Assembly: GCA_020852865.1 (NCBI GenBank)
Contig: JADYZZ010000102.1
Coordinates: 1-43,868, forward strand
Reading direction: 5' to 3'
DNA: 43,868 nt
Source of the DNA: Rubrivivax sp.
GTDB taxonomy: Bacteria > Pseudomonadota > Gammaproteobacteria > Burkholderiales > Burkholderiaceae_C
Of this stretch, positions 34,667 to 43,234 are shown piece by piece. Numbering within the stretch: the stretch's first letter is position 1; each line of letters starts with the position of its first letter. Made by a program: the position numbers and the translations under genes. The notes under the pieces are model-generated. The model was not told the DNA's origin, did no database searches, and saw only the letters and a list, made by a program, of their open reading frames with translations.

Positions 34667-36582
34667 TGGATTCACTTCTGAACAAGATCGACAGCCCGGC
34701 GGACTTGCGGCGCCTGTCGCGCGCCGAGCTGGGCGCGCTGGCCGCCGAGTTGCGCCAGTTCGTGCTGCACACCGTGAGCCAGACCGGCGGCCATCTGGGC
34801 AGCAACCTCGGCACGGTCGAGCTCACGATCGCGCTGCACTACGTCTTCGACACGCCACGCGACCGCATCGTCTGGGACGTCGGCCACCAGACGTATCCGC
34901 ACAAGATCCTCACCGGGCGGCGCGCACGCATGCACACGCTGCGCCAGCTCGGCGGCGTAGCGGGCTTTCCCAAGCGCGACGAGAGCGAGTACGACGCCTT
35001 CGGCACCGCGCACAGCAGCACCTCGATCTCGGCGGCCTTCGGCATGGCGGTGGCCGCGCGCCTCAAGGGCGAGCCGCGGCGCGCGGTCGCCGTGATCGGC
35101 GACGGCGCGATGACCGCCGGCATGGCCTTCGAGGCGCTCAACAACGCCGGCTTCGGCCACAGCGGCCAGCCCGTCGACATGCTGGTGGTACTCAACGACA
35201 ACGACATGTCGATCAGCCCGCCGGTGGGCGCGCTCAACCGCTACCTGGCGCGGCTGATGAGCGGGCAGTTCTATGCCGCGGCGCGCGAAGGCGTCAAAGG
35301 CATGCTCAAGGCCGCACCGCCTTTGCTCGAGCTGGCGCGCCGGCTCGAGGAACACGCCAAGGGCATGGTCGCGCCGGGCACGATCTTCGAGGAGTTCGGC
35401 TTCAACTACGTCGGCCCGATCGACGGCCACGACCTCGATTCGCTGATCCCCACGCTCGAGAACCTGCGCGACAAGAAGGGCCCGCAGTTCCTGCACGTGG
35501 TCACGCGCAAGGGCTACGGCTACAAGCTCGCCGAGGCCGACCCGGTGAAGTATCACGCGGCGAGCGGCCGCTTCGACCCGGCCGAGGGCTTCCCCAAGCC
35601 GAGCGGCAACGCCAAGCCGAGCTTCACGCAGGTGTTCGGCCAGTGGCTGTGCGACATGGCCGAGGCCGACGACAAGCTGGTCGGCATCACGCCGGCGATG
35701 CGCGAGGGCTCGGGCATGGTCGAGTTCCACAAGCGCTTCCCGCGCCGCTACTTCGACGTCGGCATCGCCGAGCAGCACGCCGTCACCTTTGCCGCGGCGC
35801 TGGCCTGCGAGGGCCTGCGGCCGGTGCTGGCGATCTACTCCACGTTCCTGCAGCGCGGCTACGACCAGCTCATCCACGACGTGGCGCTGCAGAACCTGCC
35901 GGTCGTCTTCGCGCTCGACCGCGCCGGCGTCGTCGGCGGCGACGGGCCCACGCATGCCGGCGCCTACGACATCGCCTTCCTGCGCTGCGTGCCCAATTGC
36001 AGCGTGCTCGTGCCCAGCGACGAGAACGAGTGCCGCCAGGCACTCACCACCGCCTATCGCCACGACCAGGCGGCAGCGGTGCGCTATCCGCGCGGCAGCG
36101 GTATCGGCGCCGCCGTCGACCGCACGTTCTCGACCTGGGAATGGGGCAGGGGCGTGCTGCGCCGCGAGTCGCGCCCGGCCGAGGCGCGGCCCGGCACGCT
36201 GCGCCTGGCGATCCTCGCCTTCGGCACCTTGCTGCACGCGGCGCTGCCCGCCGCCGAGCGGCTCGACGCCACGCTGGCCGACATGCGTTTCGTCAAGCCG
36301 CTGGACGAAGCGCTGGTGCTCGAGCTGGCGCGCACGCACGACGGCCTGGTGACGATCGAGGAAGGCTGCATCGCCGGCGGGGCCGGCGCCGCCGTGGCCG
36401 AATGCCTGGCCGCCGCCGGCGTGCGCGCGCCGCTGCTGATGCTGGGTCTGCCGGACGAGTTCACCGGCCACGGCGATCCGGTCAAGCTGCTCGCGGGCCT
36501 CGGGCTGGACGCCGCGGGCATCGAGCAGAGCATCCGGCAGCGTTTCGGCCTGCGGCCGGCGCTTGCAGCCGTTGCGTCCTGA
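34666..36582 (+). CDS. dxs: 1-deoxy-D-xylulose-5-phosphate synthase
   Basis: The product is a 638-residue thiamine-diphosphate transketolase-like enzyme that makes DXP from pyruvate and glyceraldehyde 3-phosphate, the first step of the MEP isoprenoid pathway. The TPP-binding [16 protein letters not shown] begins near residue 145; [14 protein letters not shown] N-terminal His and [14 protein letters not shown] in the pyrimidine domain are present. A transketolase C-terminal domain ends it. The ATG shares one base with the ispA stop (TGATG), so it is translationally coupled. Confidence 0.97.
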   Translation: MDSLLNKIDSPADLRRLSRAELGALAAELRQFVLHTVSQTGGHLGSNLGTVELTIALHYVFDTPRDRIVWDVGHQTYPHKILTGRRARMHTLRQLGGVAGFPKRDESEYDAFGTAHSSTSISAAFGMAVAARLKGEPRRAVAVIGDGAMTAGMAFEALNNAGFGHSGQPVDMLVVLNDNDMSISPPVGALNRYLARLMSGQFYAAAREGVKGMLKAAPPLLELARRLEEHAKGMVAPGTIFEEFGFNYVGPIDGHDLDSLIPTLENLRDKKGPQFLHVVTRKGYGYKLAEADPVKYHAASGRFDPAEGFPKPSGNAKPSFTQVFGQWLCDMAEADDKLVGITPAMREGSGMVEFHKRFPRRYFDVGIAEQHAVTFAAALACEGLRPVLAIYSTFLQRGYDQLIHDVALQNLPVVFALDRAGVVGGDGPTHAGAYDIAFLRCVPNCSVLVPSDENECRQALTTAYRHDQAAAVRYPRGSGIGAAVDRTFSTWEWGRGVLRRESRPAEARPGTLRLAILAFGTLLHAALPAAERLDATLADMRFVKPLDEALVLELARTHDGLVTIEEGCIAGGAGAAVAECLAAAGVRAPLLMLGLPDEFTGHGDPVKLLAGLGLDAAGIEQSIRQRFGLRPALAAVAS

Positions 36583-36684
36583 GCACGCCGGGGCGCCGCG
36601 CCGGCGCCGCGCCCGACCCGGCGCCGATCGGCTGGTCCGCGCTGCGGCCCCGGTCTTGCGAAAGCTGTCATCCTCGTGCCGCGC

Positions 36685-37482
36685 ATGAACCACCTCACCG
36701 ACGTCCTGCACATCCCCGACACGCAGAGCGCGCGCGACGATCGCCGCCTCGCGATCCAGCGCGTGGGAATCAAGGGCCTGCGCTACCCGCTGCGGCTGCT
36801 GGTGGCCGGCGCCGAACAGGGCACGAGCGCCGAGTGGACGCTCGACGTCGCGCTGCCCGCCGAGCGCAAGGGCACGCACATGTCGCGCTTCGTCGCCTGG
36901 CTGAACGAGGGCGCGGCGCTGCCGCCGTGGACGGCGGCCACGTTGCGCGAGCGCCACGCGCAGATGCTGCAGCGTCTGGGCGCCGACGAGGGCCGCTGCG
37001 AGGCGGCGTTCACGTTCTTCCTGAGCAAGCGCGCGCCGGTCTCCGGCCTGGCCAGCCTGCTCGACTACGCCGGACGCTGGATCGCCGAGACGCGCGCGGG
37101 CACCACGGCGCTGTGGGCCGAAGTCGCAGTGCCGGTCAAGAGCCTTTGCCCCTGCTCCAAGGAAATCAGCGACTACGGCGCGCACAACCAGCGCGCGCGC
37201 GTCACGCTGCGTGTCGAGCTGCTCGGCGCGCTCGACTGGCACGAACTGGTGCGCTGCGCCGAGGACGAGGCGTCCAGCGAGATCTGGCCGATGCTCAAGC
37301 GCGCCGACGAGAAGTGGGTCACCGAGCGCGCCTACGAGAACCCGAAGTTCGTCGAGGACCTGGTGCGCGACGTCGCGCTGCGCCTCGGTGCCGACGCGCG
37401 CATCGGCCGCTACGTCGCCGAGGTCGAGAACTTCGAATCGATCCACAACCACAGCGCTTACGCGCGCATCGAGCGCGCGTGA
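36685..37482 (+). CDS. folE2: GTP cyclohydrolase FolE2 (type IB)
   Basis: The product is a 265-residue type IB GTP cyclohydrolase that makes dihydroneopterin triphosphate for folate. The signature SLCPCSKEISDYGAHNQR begins near residue 153, with the metal-binding/catalytic Cys155 in the LCPCSK loop. FolE2 can use metals other than zinc and is often zinc-starvation-controlled when an FolE1 is present; no Zur box was recognised here. ATG 36685 was preferred to the in-frame GTG at 36676. Its neighbours dxs and flhD are not functionally linked. Confidence 0.94.
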   Translation: MNHLTDVLHIPDTQSARDDRRLAIQRVGIKGLRYPLRLLVAGAEQGTSAEWTLDVALPAERKGTHMSRFVAWLNEGAALPPWTAATLRERHAQMLQRLGADEGRCEAAFTFFLSKRAPVSGLASLLDYAGRWIAETRAGTTALWAEVAVPVKSLCPCSKEISDYGAHNQRARVTLRVELLGALDWHELVRCAEDEASSEIWPMLKRADEKWVTERAYENPKFVEDLVRDVALRLGADARIGRYVAEVENFESIHNHSAYARIERA

Positions 37483-37562
37483 GCCCGCGCCCGAGGGCGC
37501 TGCCGGCACGCCGGCATGGCCGCCCCGGCGCGCGCGCCGCCGGGGCGCCGGCTGCCGCGGCG

Positions 37563-37581
37563 TGTAGGAATTTCTCCGACA
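37563..37581. promoter_or_regulatory. Inverted-repeat operator candidate upstream of flhDC
   Basis: TGTAGGA, 5 bases (ATTTC), TCCGACA: the arms match at 6 of 7 positions. It lies 115-133 bases before the flhD ATG, in the only long gap before the flagellar master regulator. A weak -10-like TACAGT lies downstream at 37649-37654. The binding protein is unknown. Confidence 0.35.
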
Positions 37582-37695
37582 CGGCGGCTGGAAGAAACTG
37601 GACTCGAGCCACCGACGCAGGCCGATCGCAGGAGGCCGTGCCGCTGCCTACAGTGCAGCGCATCGACTCACCTTCCTTACGCATCGGAACACTGC

Positions 37696-38019
37696 ATGAC
37701 TCCCGACCAGATCCTCGCCGAGATCCGCGAAGCCAATCTGTCGTACCTGATGCTCGCGCAGAGCCTGGTGCGCCAGGACAAGGAGCAGGCGCTGTTCCGT
37801 CTGGGCATCAACGAGGACACGGCCGGTCTGATCGGCGCCCTGACGCCGGCGCAGATGATGAAGATCGCCACCGGCAATCAGCTGCTGTGCCGCTTTCGCA
37901 TGGACGACGACATCGTCTGGAACCTGCTCACCGGGCACGGCAAGGGTGCCGCCAACGACGGCATGAGCCGTCTGCACGCGTCGATCCTGCTGGCCGGGCG
38001 CCACCGCGAGGCCGCCTGA
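37696..38019 (+). CDS. flhD: Flagellar transcriptional regulator FlhD
   Basis: The product is a 107-residue FlhD beginning MTPDQILAEIREANLSYLMLAQSLV, the typical N-terminal helix, with the C-terminal LTPAQMMKIATGNQLLCRFR helix-turn-helix-like region. With FlhC it forms the FlhD4C2 activator of class 2 flagellar genes. The 213-base gap upstream carries the inverted repeat at 37563-37581. flhC follows after 33 bases. Confidence 0.95.
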   Translation: MTPDQILAEIREANLSYLMLAQSLVRQDKEQALFRLGINEDTAGLIGALTPAQMMKIATGNQLLCRFRMDDDIVWNLLTGHGKGAANDGMSRLHASILLAGRHREAA

Positions 38020-38052
38020 GGCGGCGCGGGCGGCGGCTGGAGGAGCAAGACC

Positions 38053-38622
38053 ATGGCCCGGACCAAGAGCATCCTGAGCGAGGCCAGGCAGATCGAACGT
38101 GCGGTGGCGCTGATCCATCTCGGCGCGCGCCTGCAGGTCCTCGAGAGCGAGACCGACCTCAGCTACGAGCGGCTGCTGCGCCTGTACAAGGAGGTTGCCG
38201 GCAAGAGCCCGAGCAAGGGCCAGCTGCCGTTCTCGACCGACTGGTTCATGACCTGGCAGCCCAACATCCACGCCAGCCTGTTCCTCAACGTCCACGAATA
38301 CCTGAACAAGGTGGCCGCGCTCGACGAGATCGATACCGTCATCAAGGCCTACCGGCTCTACATCGAGCAGATGAAGGCGCAGGGCCTCGAGCCCTTGCTG
38401 TCGGTGACGCGCGCCTGGCGCCTCGTGAAGTTCGTCGACAACGGCATGCTGACGCTGACGCCGTGCAGCCAGTGCGGCGGGCACTTCGTCACGCACCCGC
38501 ACGAGATCGCGCGTCACTACGTCTGCGGCATGTGCAACCCGCCGGCGCGCGCCGGCAAGGGCCGGCTCGCGGGCAGCCTGGGCGGCGGAAATCGTGAAAT
38601 CCACACGCTGGCGCCGTCCTGA
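38053..38622 (+). CDS. flhC: Flagellar transcriptional regulator FlhC
   Basis: The product is a 189-residue FlhC. The zinc site has Cys138, Cys141, Cys158 and Cys161 (CSQC and CGMC), which organise DNA binding. GGAGGAGC precedes the ATG by a few bases, a strong ribosome-binding site. It acts with FlhD upstream of class 2 promoters. The 3' untranslated region is unusually structured and lower in GC, and ends in a strong terminator. Confidence 0.96.
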   Translation: MARTKSILSEARQIERAVALIHLGARLQVLESETDLSYERLLRLYKEVAGKSPSKGQLPFSTDWFMTWQPNIHASLFLNVHEYLNKVAALDEIDTVIKAYRLYIEQMKAQGLEPLLSVTRAWRLVKFVDNGMLTLTPCSQCGGHFVTHPHEIARHYVCGMCNPPARAGKGRLAGSLGGGNREIHTLAPS

Positions 38623-38659
38623 GCGCCAGCGGCCGCGCAAGCCGCGCGCGCGGCGGTCG

Positions 38660-38751
38660 ATATTCGTTTCGTCCTTCGGTTCATTGCTTGTCTCCTCCTG
38701 GCACAGTCCTCTGTGCTTTGCGGCGGGTCCCTCGGGACCCGCCTTTTTTTT
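38660..38751 (+). ncRNA. Candidate 3'UTR-derived small RNA of flhDC
   Basis: After the flhC stop, base composition drops to a T- and C-rich stretch (ATTCGTTTCGTCCTTCGGTT). Then come TCTCCTCCT at 38691-38699 (perfect anti-Shine-Dalgarno), a GCACAG-TCCT-CTGTGC hairpin (38701-38716) and the intrinsic terminator. Single-stranded CU-rich seed, small hairpin and poly-U terminator are the layout of Hfq-type small RNAs. TTCATTGCTTGTCTCCTCCT is complementary to a whole ribosome-binding site plus AUG. The 5' end is a guess, by processing or an internal promoter. It may also be just a long 3'UTR. Confidence 0.4.
38722..38751 (+). terminator. Strong intrinsic terminator of flhDC
   Basis: GGCGGGTCCC and GGGACCCGCC form a 10-bp stem (loop TC, or CTCG with one pair open), followed at once by eight Ts at 38744-38751. 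This is the best intrinsic terminator in the window. Confidence 0.92.
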
Positions 38752-38762
38752 CGCCGTCCGCT

Positions 38763-38770
38763 GCCGATAT
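38763..38770 (+). promoter_or_regulatory. Sigma-28-like -10 box before the HD-domain gene
   Basis: GCCGATAT differs in one base from the sigma-28 -10 box GCCGATAA. At 15 bases upstream the -35 position falls in the T tract of the terminator, not a TAAA. The start codon is 44 bases downstream. The match is half a promoter only. Confidence 0.3.
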
Positions 38771-38814
38771 CCCGGCCGGCCCAGCCCGATCGGGCCGGAT
38801 CGCGAAGAACCGCC

Positions 38815-40023
38815 GTGAGACTCGTACCCTTCGATCACGCCGAACTGCGCCCCGGCGAGCCGCTGCCCGTGCCGCTGCACGACGGCACCGGCCGGCTGCT
38901 GGCCGCGGCCGGAGCCGTGCTGCGCGACGGCGAGCAGTTCGCGCTGCTGGCCGGGCGCGCGCTGTACACCGATCCGCGCGCGGCGTCCGAGTGGAAGCGG
39001 CGCATCGCGGCGGCGATGGACGCCAAGCTGCGCCAGAACGCGCTGCTCAAGGACGTCGTCGCGGCACGCCCCGACGCGGTCGCCGGTGCGCGCAGCCTCG
39101 ACACGCTGCCGCTGGCGCTGGCCTGGGACGAGGCGGTGACCGAACTGCACGGCCTGCTGCGTGCGGCGGCGCAGTCGCCCGGTGCCGACTGGCCGCGACG
39201 CCTGCTCGCGCACGGCCGCCAGGCGCGCGCGCTGCTCGCGCGGCGGGCGGATGCCTCGCTGTACCTGCTCGTGCACCGCGCGGGCGAGCTCGCGGCGCAG
39301 CATTGCGCGCACCACGCCATGCTGGCGATGGCGGTGTGCGAACTCGCCGCCCCGCTCTTCGGCTGGCCCGACGAGGCCGTGTCCGGCCTGACCTGCGCCG
39401 CGCTGGCGATGAACGTCGCCGTGCCGCACCTGCACGACCAGCTGGCCGCGAACGACCGCGAGCCGGGCGCAGCCATGCTGGCGCAGCTGGCGACCCACGC
39501 CGAGGACGGCGCGGCGCTGCTCGGGCGCCTCGGTCTGGACGACCGCCTGGCCCTGGCGATCGTGGCGGCGCACCACCAGGTGCCCGCAGCGGGTCAGGCC
39601 CTTGCCGACCTTCCCTGCGCGCGGCAGATGGCTGCGCTGCTCGCACGCGTGGACCTGCTGTGCACGGCGATCACGCGCAGTGCGCGCCACGATCCGGCGG
39701 CGCCGGCGCAGGCCATGCGCGAGGTCTGCCTGGGCGCGGCCGGGGCGCCCGACGAGATCGGCAGCGCTCTGCTCAGGGCCGTCGGGGTGTTTCCGCCCGG
39801 CAGCTTCGTCGAACTCGCCGGCGGCGAGATCGGCGTCGTCGTCGCACGCGGTCGGCGCGCCAACCTGCCCTATGTGGCCACGCTGATCGGCGCCGGCGGG
39901 ATGCCGCTGGGCGTGCCGGCGCTGCGCGACACCACGGAGCGCCGCTACGCCGTGAAGACGGCCGTCGCGGCGGCCCGCGTGCGCATCCGCCCACCGCACG
40001 AACGCCTGATCGCGATGCGTTGA
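38815..40023 (+). CDS. Degenerate HD-GYP-like protein in the flagellar region
   Basis: The product is 402 residues. The N-terminal ~80 residues resemble the DUF3391-type domain of HD-GYP proteins. The central helical part aligns with HD-GYP (HCAHHAMLAMAVCELAAPLFG near 163, AAHHQVP near 252), but the HD dyad is replaced by Met199-Asn200 in ALAMNVAVPHLHD and no GYP triplet is visible. Cyclic-di-GMP hydrolysis is therefore unlikely; binding or regulation is possible. GTG 38815 was chosen as the first start after the terminator; no strong Shine-Dalgarno. Position between flhDC and motA suggests a role in motility control, an inference. Confidence 0.72.
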   Translation: MRLVPFDHAELRPGEPLPVPLHDGTGRLLAAAGAVLRDGEQFALLAGRALYTDPRAASEWKRRIAAAMDAKLRQNALLKDVVAARPDAVAGARSLDTLPLALAWDEAVTELHGLLRAAAQSPGADWPRRLLAHGRQARALLARRADASLYLLVHRAGELAAQHCAHHAMLAMAVCELAAPLFGWPDEAVSGLTCAALAMNVAVPHLHDQLAANDREPGAAMLAQLATHAEDGAALLGRLGLDDRLALAIVAAHHQVPAAGQALADLPCARQMAALLARVDLLCTAITRSARHDPAAPAQAMREVCLGAAGAPDEIGSALLRAVGVFPPGSFVELAGGEIGVVVARGRRANLPYVATLIGAGGMPLGVPALRDTTERRYAVKTAVAAARVRIRPPHERLIAMR

Positions 40024-40087
40024 GTTGCGGCGCGACCCGGCTTTTCCGCGTTTCGGCGGGCGACGCGGTGCCGCACAGTCCGCTGCC

Positions 40088-40888
40088 ATGGATTTCCGAG
40101 ACTCGGCTGCGCTGCGGGCCGCGGCGCCGGCACATTGGCCCTGGCCGCTGCCGGCGCTGGCCGGCTGGGGCGCGGCCTGGGCCGTGCTCGCCGCGCTGCG
40201 CGCGGCCCAGGCGCCGGCGTTGCCGGCGCTCGCGGCGGCTACGGCGGCGAGTCTGGCGATCGCATGGCCGCAGGCGAACCGGCGCCGGCGCGCGCTCGTC
40301 GCAGCCGGGTTCCCTCTGTCGGCGCTGGCGGTCGGCTGGGCTGCTGCCTTGCCCGCATGGAGCTGGCTGCTGGCGCTGGTGCCGTTGCTGGCGCTGTACC
40401 CGCCGCGCGCCTGGCGCGACGCGCCCTGGTTTCCGACGCCCGCGCGCGCGCTCGCCGGCCTCGAGCACGTGATCGTGCCGGCGCCGGCGCGGCTGCTCGA
40501 CGCCGGCTGCGGCCTGGGCCACGGCCTGGCGGCGCTGCGTGCGGTCTGGCCTGGAGCGCGCATCGACGGCATCGAATGGAGCCGCCCGCTGGCCTGGTGG
40601 GCGGCGCGGCGCTGCCGCTGGGCACGGGTGCGGCGCGGCGACCTGTGGGCCGACTCCTGGGCACGCTACGAACTCGTGTACCTGTTCCAGCGTCCCGAGA
40701 CGATGGCGCGCGCCTGGGCCAAGGCGCAGGCCGAGATGCGCCCCGGCAGCTGGCTCGTCACCCTCGAGTTCGAAGTGCCGGGCGTCGCGCCGCGGGCCTG
40801 CCTGGACGCCGGCGGCCGGCGCCGGGTCTGGATCTACCGCCTGACGGCGCCGAAACGACCCTCAACCGTGAGCCCGGCAGGCCGATAA
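40088..40888 (+). CDS. Membrane-anchored class I SAM methyltransferase
   Basis: The product is 266 residues. Three or four hydrophobic helices fill the first ~110 residues. Then comes a methyltransferase core: LLDAGCGLGHGLAALRAVWPG (SAM motif I), DGIEWSRPLAWW (motif II acidic residue) and DLWADSWARYELVYLFQRP. The core is short. Homologues near motA occur in related Burkholderiales, but the substrate is unknown. ATG 40088 is before the first helix. The TAA stop is inside the motA sigma-28 promoter -10 box. Confidence 0.75.
   Translation: MDFRDSAALRAAAPAHWPWPLPALAGWGAAWAVLAALRAAQAPALPALAAATAASLAIAWPQANRRRRALVAAGFPLSALAVGWAAALPAWSWLLALVPLLALYPPRAWRDAPWFPTPARALAGLEHVIVPAPARLLDAGCGLGHGLAALRAVWPGARIDGIEWSRPLAWWAARRCRWARVRRGDLWADSWARYELVYLFQRPETMARAWAKAQAEMRPGSWLVTLEFEVPGVAPRACLDAGGRRRVWIYRLTAPKRPSTVSPAGR
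40862..40888 (+). promoter_or_regulatory. Sigma-28 (FliA) promoter of motA-motB-cheY-cheZ
   Basis: TCAA (40862-40865), 15 bases, GCCGATAA (40881-40888). The -10 box is perfect and spacing exact; the -35 box has one change from TAAA. It lies about 60 bases before the motA ATG and overlaps the end of the methyltransferase gene. Confidence 0.8.
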
Positions 40889-40948
40889 CTCCGCAGCACC
40901 CGCCGAGCCCCCGGCGCGCGCGGGCTGCTCCAGGAAAACGCAGCGTCC

Positions 40949-41809
40949 ATGTTCGTCCTCATCGGTTGGGCCCTCGCACTCGGCTGCGTGTTCGGCGTGT
41001 TCGTCGTGCACGGCGGCAACATGGGCGTCATCCTGAGCGCGCTGCCCTTCGAGATGATCACGATCGGCGGCGCCGCGGTGGGCGCCTTCGTCGCCAACAA
41101 CCAGCCCAAGGTGCTCAAGGCGGCCGCGGCCGGCCTGGGCAAGTGCTTCAAGGGCAGCAAGTACACCAAGGCGCGCTACATGGAGCTGCTGGCGCTGCTC
41201 TACGACATCTTGCAAAAGGCGCGCAAGGAAGGCCTGATGGCGATCGAGCAGGACGTCGAGGAGCCGGCCAGTTCGCCGCTGTTCCAGAAATACCCGGCCG
41301 TCGGCAGCGACCACCATGTCCAGGAGTTCGTCACCGACTATCTGCGCATGATGGTCTCGGGCAATCTCAACGCGCACGAGATCGAGTCGCTGATGGACAG
41401 CGAGATCGAGACCCACCACCACGAGGAGCACGCGGCGGTGGCCGCGATCCAGCGCCTGGCCGGCGCGCTGCCGGCCTTCGGCATCGTCGCGGCCGTGCTC
41501 GGCGTGGTCAACACCATGGGCTCGGTCGGTCAGCCGCCGGCCGTGCTGGGCGGCATGATCGGCTCGGCGCTCGTCGGCACCTTCCTCGGCATCTTGCTGT
41601 CGTATGCCTTCGCCGAGCCGCTGGCCGGCCTGCTCGAGCAAAAGGTCGACGAGGCGACCAAGGAGCTGCAGTGCATCAAGAGCACGCTGCTGGCGAGCAT
41701 GCAGGGCTACGCCCCGCAGGTGGCGATCGAGTTCGGGCGCAAGGTGCTGTACTCGACCGAGCGGCCGAGCTTCGCCGAGCTCGAGGGCCACGTGAAGGGC
41801 AAGAAGTGA
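40949..41809 (+). CDS. motA: Flagellar motor stator protein MotA
   Basis: The product is a 286-residue stator subunit with four membrane helices (about 2-20, 30-48, 168-190 and 198-220). The cytoplasmic loop interacts with FliG and carries the charged segments typical of MotA. LPAFGIVAAVLGVVNTMGSV is highly conserved. With MotB it forms the proton channel that drives rotation. It is read from the sigma-28 promoter just upstream. Confidence 0.97.
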   Translation: MFVLIGWALALGCVFGVFVVHGGNMGVILSALPFEMITIGGAAVGAFVANNQPKVLKAAAAGLGKCFKGSKYTKARYMELLALLYDILQKARKEGLMAIEQDVEEPASSPLFQKYPAVGSDHHVQEFVTDYLRMMVSGNLNAHEIESLMDSEIETHHHEEHAAVAAIQRLAGALPAFGIVAAVLGVVNTMGSVGQPPAVLGGMIGSALVGTFLGILLSYAFAEPLAGLLEQKVDEATKELQCIKSTLLASMQGYAPQVAIEFGRKVLYSTERPSFAELEGHVKGKK

Positions 41810-41856
41810 AGCGGCCCGCGGCGACGCCTCGGGCGCCCTTGCCCCGGGAGTAGGGC

Positions 41857-42792
41857 ATGGCCGGCGACGCCAAGAAGCTGCAGCCGATCATCGTCAAGCG
41901 CGTCAAGAAGGGCGGGCACGGCGCGCACGGCGGCGCCTGGAAGATCGCCTACGCCGACTTCGTGACGGCGATGATGGCCTTCTTCCTGCTGATGTGGCTG
42001 CTCGGCAGCACGACCGAGGGCGACAAGAAGGGCATCGCCGACTACTTCAGCGCGCCGTTGAAGATCGCGCTGCTGGGCGCCGGCTCGGGCTCGGGCGACA
42101 GCTCGCATGTGCTCAAGGGCGGCGGCCAGGATCTCACGCGCACCACCGGCCAGGTCAAGCGCGGCGAGACGGCCGCGCAACGCAGCACGATCAACCTGCG
42201 CGCGCTCAAGGCCGAGCAGCTGCGTGCCGAGGTCGCGCGCCTGGAGGACCTCAGGCGCAAGGTCGAGCAGAAGATCGAGTCCGACCCGCGCCTGACCGCG
42301 CTGCGCAGCCAGATCAAGCTCGAGCTCACGCCCGAGGGCCTGCGCATCCAGATCGTCGACGACGCCGGCCGTGCCATGTTCGCCAGCGGCAGCGCCGACG
42401 TGCAGCCGCACATGCGCGAGCTGCTGCACGAACTCGGCACCTTGCTCGCCGAAGTGCCCAACCGCCTGACGCTCGAGGGTCACACCGACGCCCAGGCCTT
42501 CGCCGGCGGCGAGCGCGGCTACAGCAACTGGGAGCTGTCGGCCGACCGCGCCAACGCCTCGCGTCGCGAGCTGCTCGCCGGCGGCCTGCCCGATGACCAT
42601 GTGCTGCGCGTGCAGGGGCTGGCGTCGAGCGTGCTGTTCGAGGCGGCAGACCCGCGCGCGCCGCGCAACCGCCGCATCAGCATCGTCGTGATGAACCGCG
42701 AGGCCGAGGAGCGCGCGCTGCGCGGCGGGATGCCCGAATCCGATGTCCAGGCGCCGCCGGGCGGCTCAAGTCCGACCGGGCCCCTCCGATAA
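41857..42792 (+). CDS. motB: Flagellar motor stator protein MotB
   Basis: The product is 311 residues with one N-terminal helix (about 29-50) holding the proton-binding Asp34 in [18 protein letters not shown] plug/linker and an OmpA-like peptidoglycan-binding domain follow (about 155-275, [10 protein letters not shown] and NRRISIVVM). The proton type (Asp and MotA/MotB, not PomA/PomB) is inferred. It starts 47 bases after motA. Confidence 0.97.
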   Translation: MAGDAKKLQPIIVKRVKKGGHGAHGGAWKIAYADFVTAMMAFFLLMWLLGSTTEGDKKGIADYFSAPLKIALLGAGSGSGDSSHVLKGGGQDLTRTTGQVKRGETAAQRSTINLRALKAEQLRAEVARLEDLRRKVEQKIESDPRLTALRSQIKLELTPEGLRIQIVDDAGRAMFASGSADVQPHMRELLHELGTLLAEVPNRLTLEGHTDAQAFAGGERGYSNWELSADRANASRRELLAGGLPDDHVLRVQGLASSVLFEAADPRAPRNRRISIVVMNREAEERALRGGMPESDVQAPPGGSSPTGPLR

Positions 42793-42824
42793 GTCCCCCA
42801 GCCCGCCCAGCCGAGGATTGCGCC

Positions 42825-43223
42825 ATGAGTTCGACCACCGATCTGAAGTTCCTCGTCGTCGACGACTTCTCCACGATGCGCCGCATCATCCGCGGCCTGC
42901 TCAAGGAGATGGGCTGCAACAACGTCGACGAGGCCGAGGACGGCGCCGTGGCCCTGGCCATGTTGAAGAACAGCCGCTACGACTTCGTCGTGAGCGACAT
43001 CAACATGCCCAACATGAACGGCTTCGAGCTGCTCAAGGCGGTGAAGGCCGACGAGGGCCTCAAGCATCTGCCGGTGCTGATGGTGACGGCCGAGGCGCGC
43101 AAGGAAGACATCGTGCTGGCCGCCCAGACAGGGGCAGCGGGCTACATCGTCAAGCCCTTCACCAAAGCCACGCTGGAAGAAAAAGTCCAGAAGATCCTGC
43201 AAAAGCTGGCCACCACGGCTTGA
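42825..43223 (+). CDS. cheY: Chemotaxis response regulator CheY
   Basis: The product is a 132-residue single-domain receiver. The acidic pocket is Asp13 and Asp14, the phosphorylation site Asp58 ([12 protein letters not shown]), with Thr88 and Lys110 completing the switch. It binds FliM when phosphorylated by CheA. Codon choice becomes less GC-biased in the last ~30 codons, continuing into cheZ. Confidence 0.97.
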   Translation: MSSTTDLKFLVVDDFSTMRRIIRGLLKEMGCNNVDEAEDGAVALAMLKNSRYDFVVSDINMPNMNGFELLKAVKADEGLKHLPVLMVTAEARKEDIVLAAQTGAAGYIVKPFTKATLEEKVQKILQKLATTA

Positions 43224-43234
43224 GGGAGCGCCAC

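Noticed and set aside
36583..36684. Zur box controlling folE2
   Set aside because: No palindromic AT-rich site like known Zur boxes is visible in this gap.
38517..38684. Minus-strand mini-ORF of about 55 codons with AGGAGGAG well placed before its ATG
   Set aside because: It is wholly antisense to the flhC 3' end, ends within it and resembles no protein. The ribosome-binding site is the complement of the CU-rich stretch, better explained as the seed of a plus-strand RNA.
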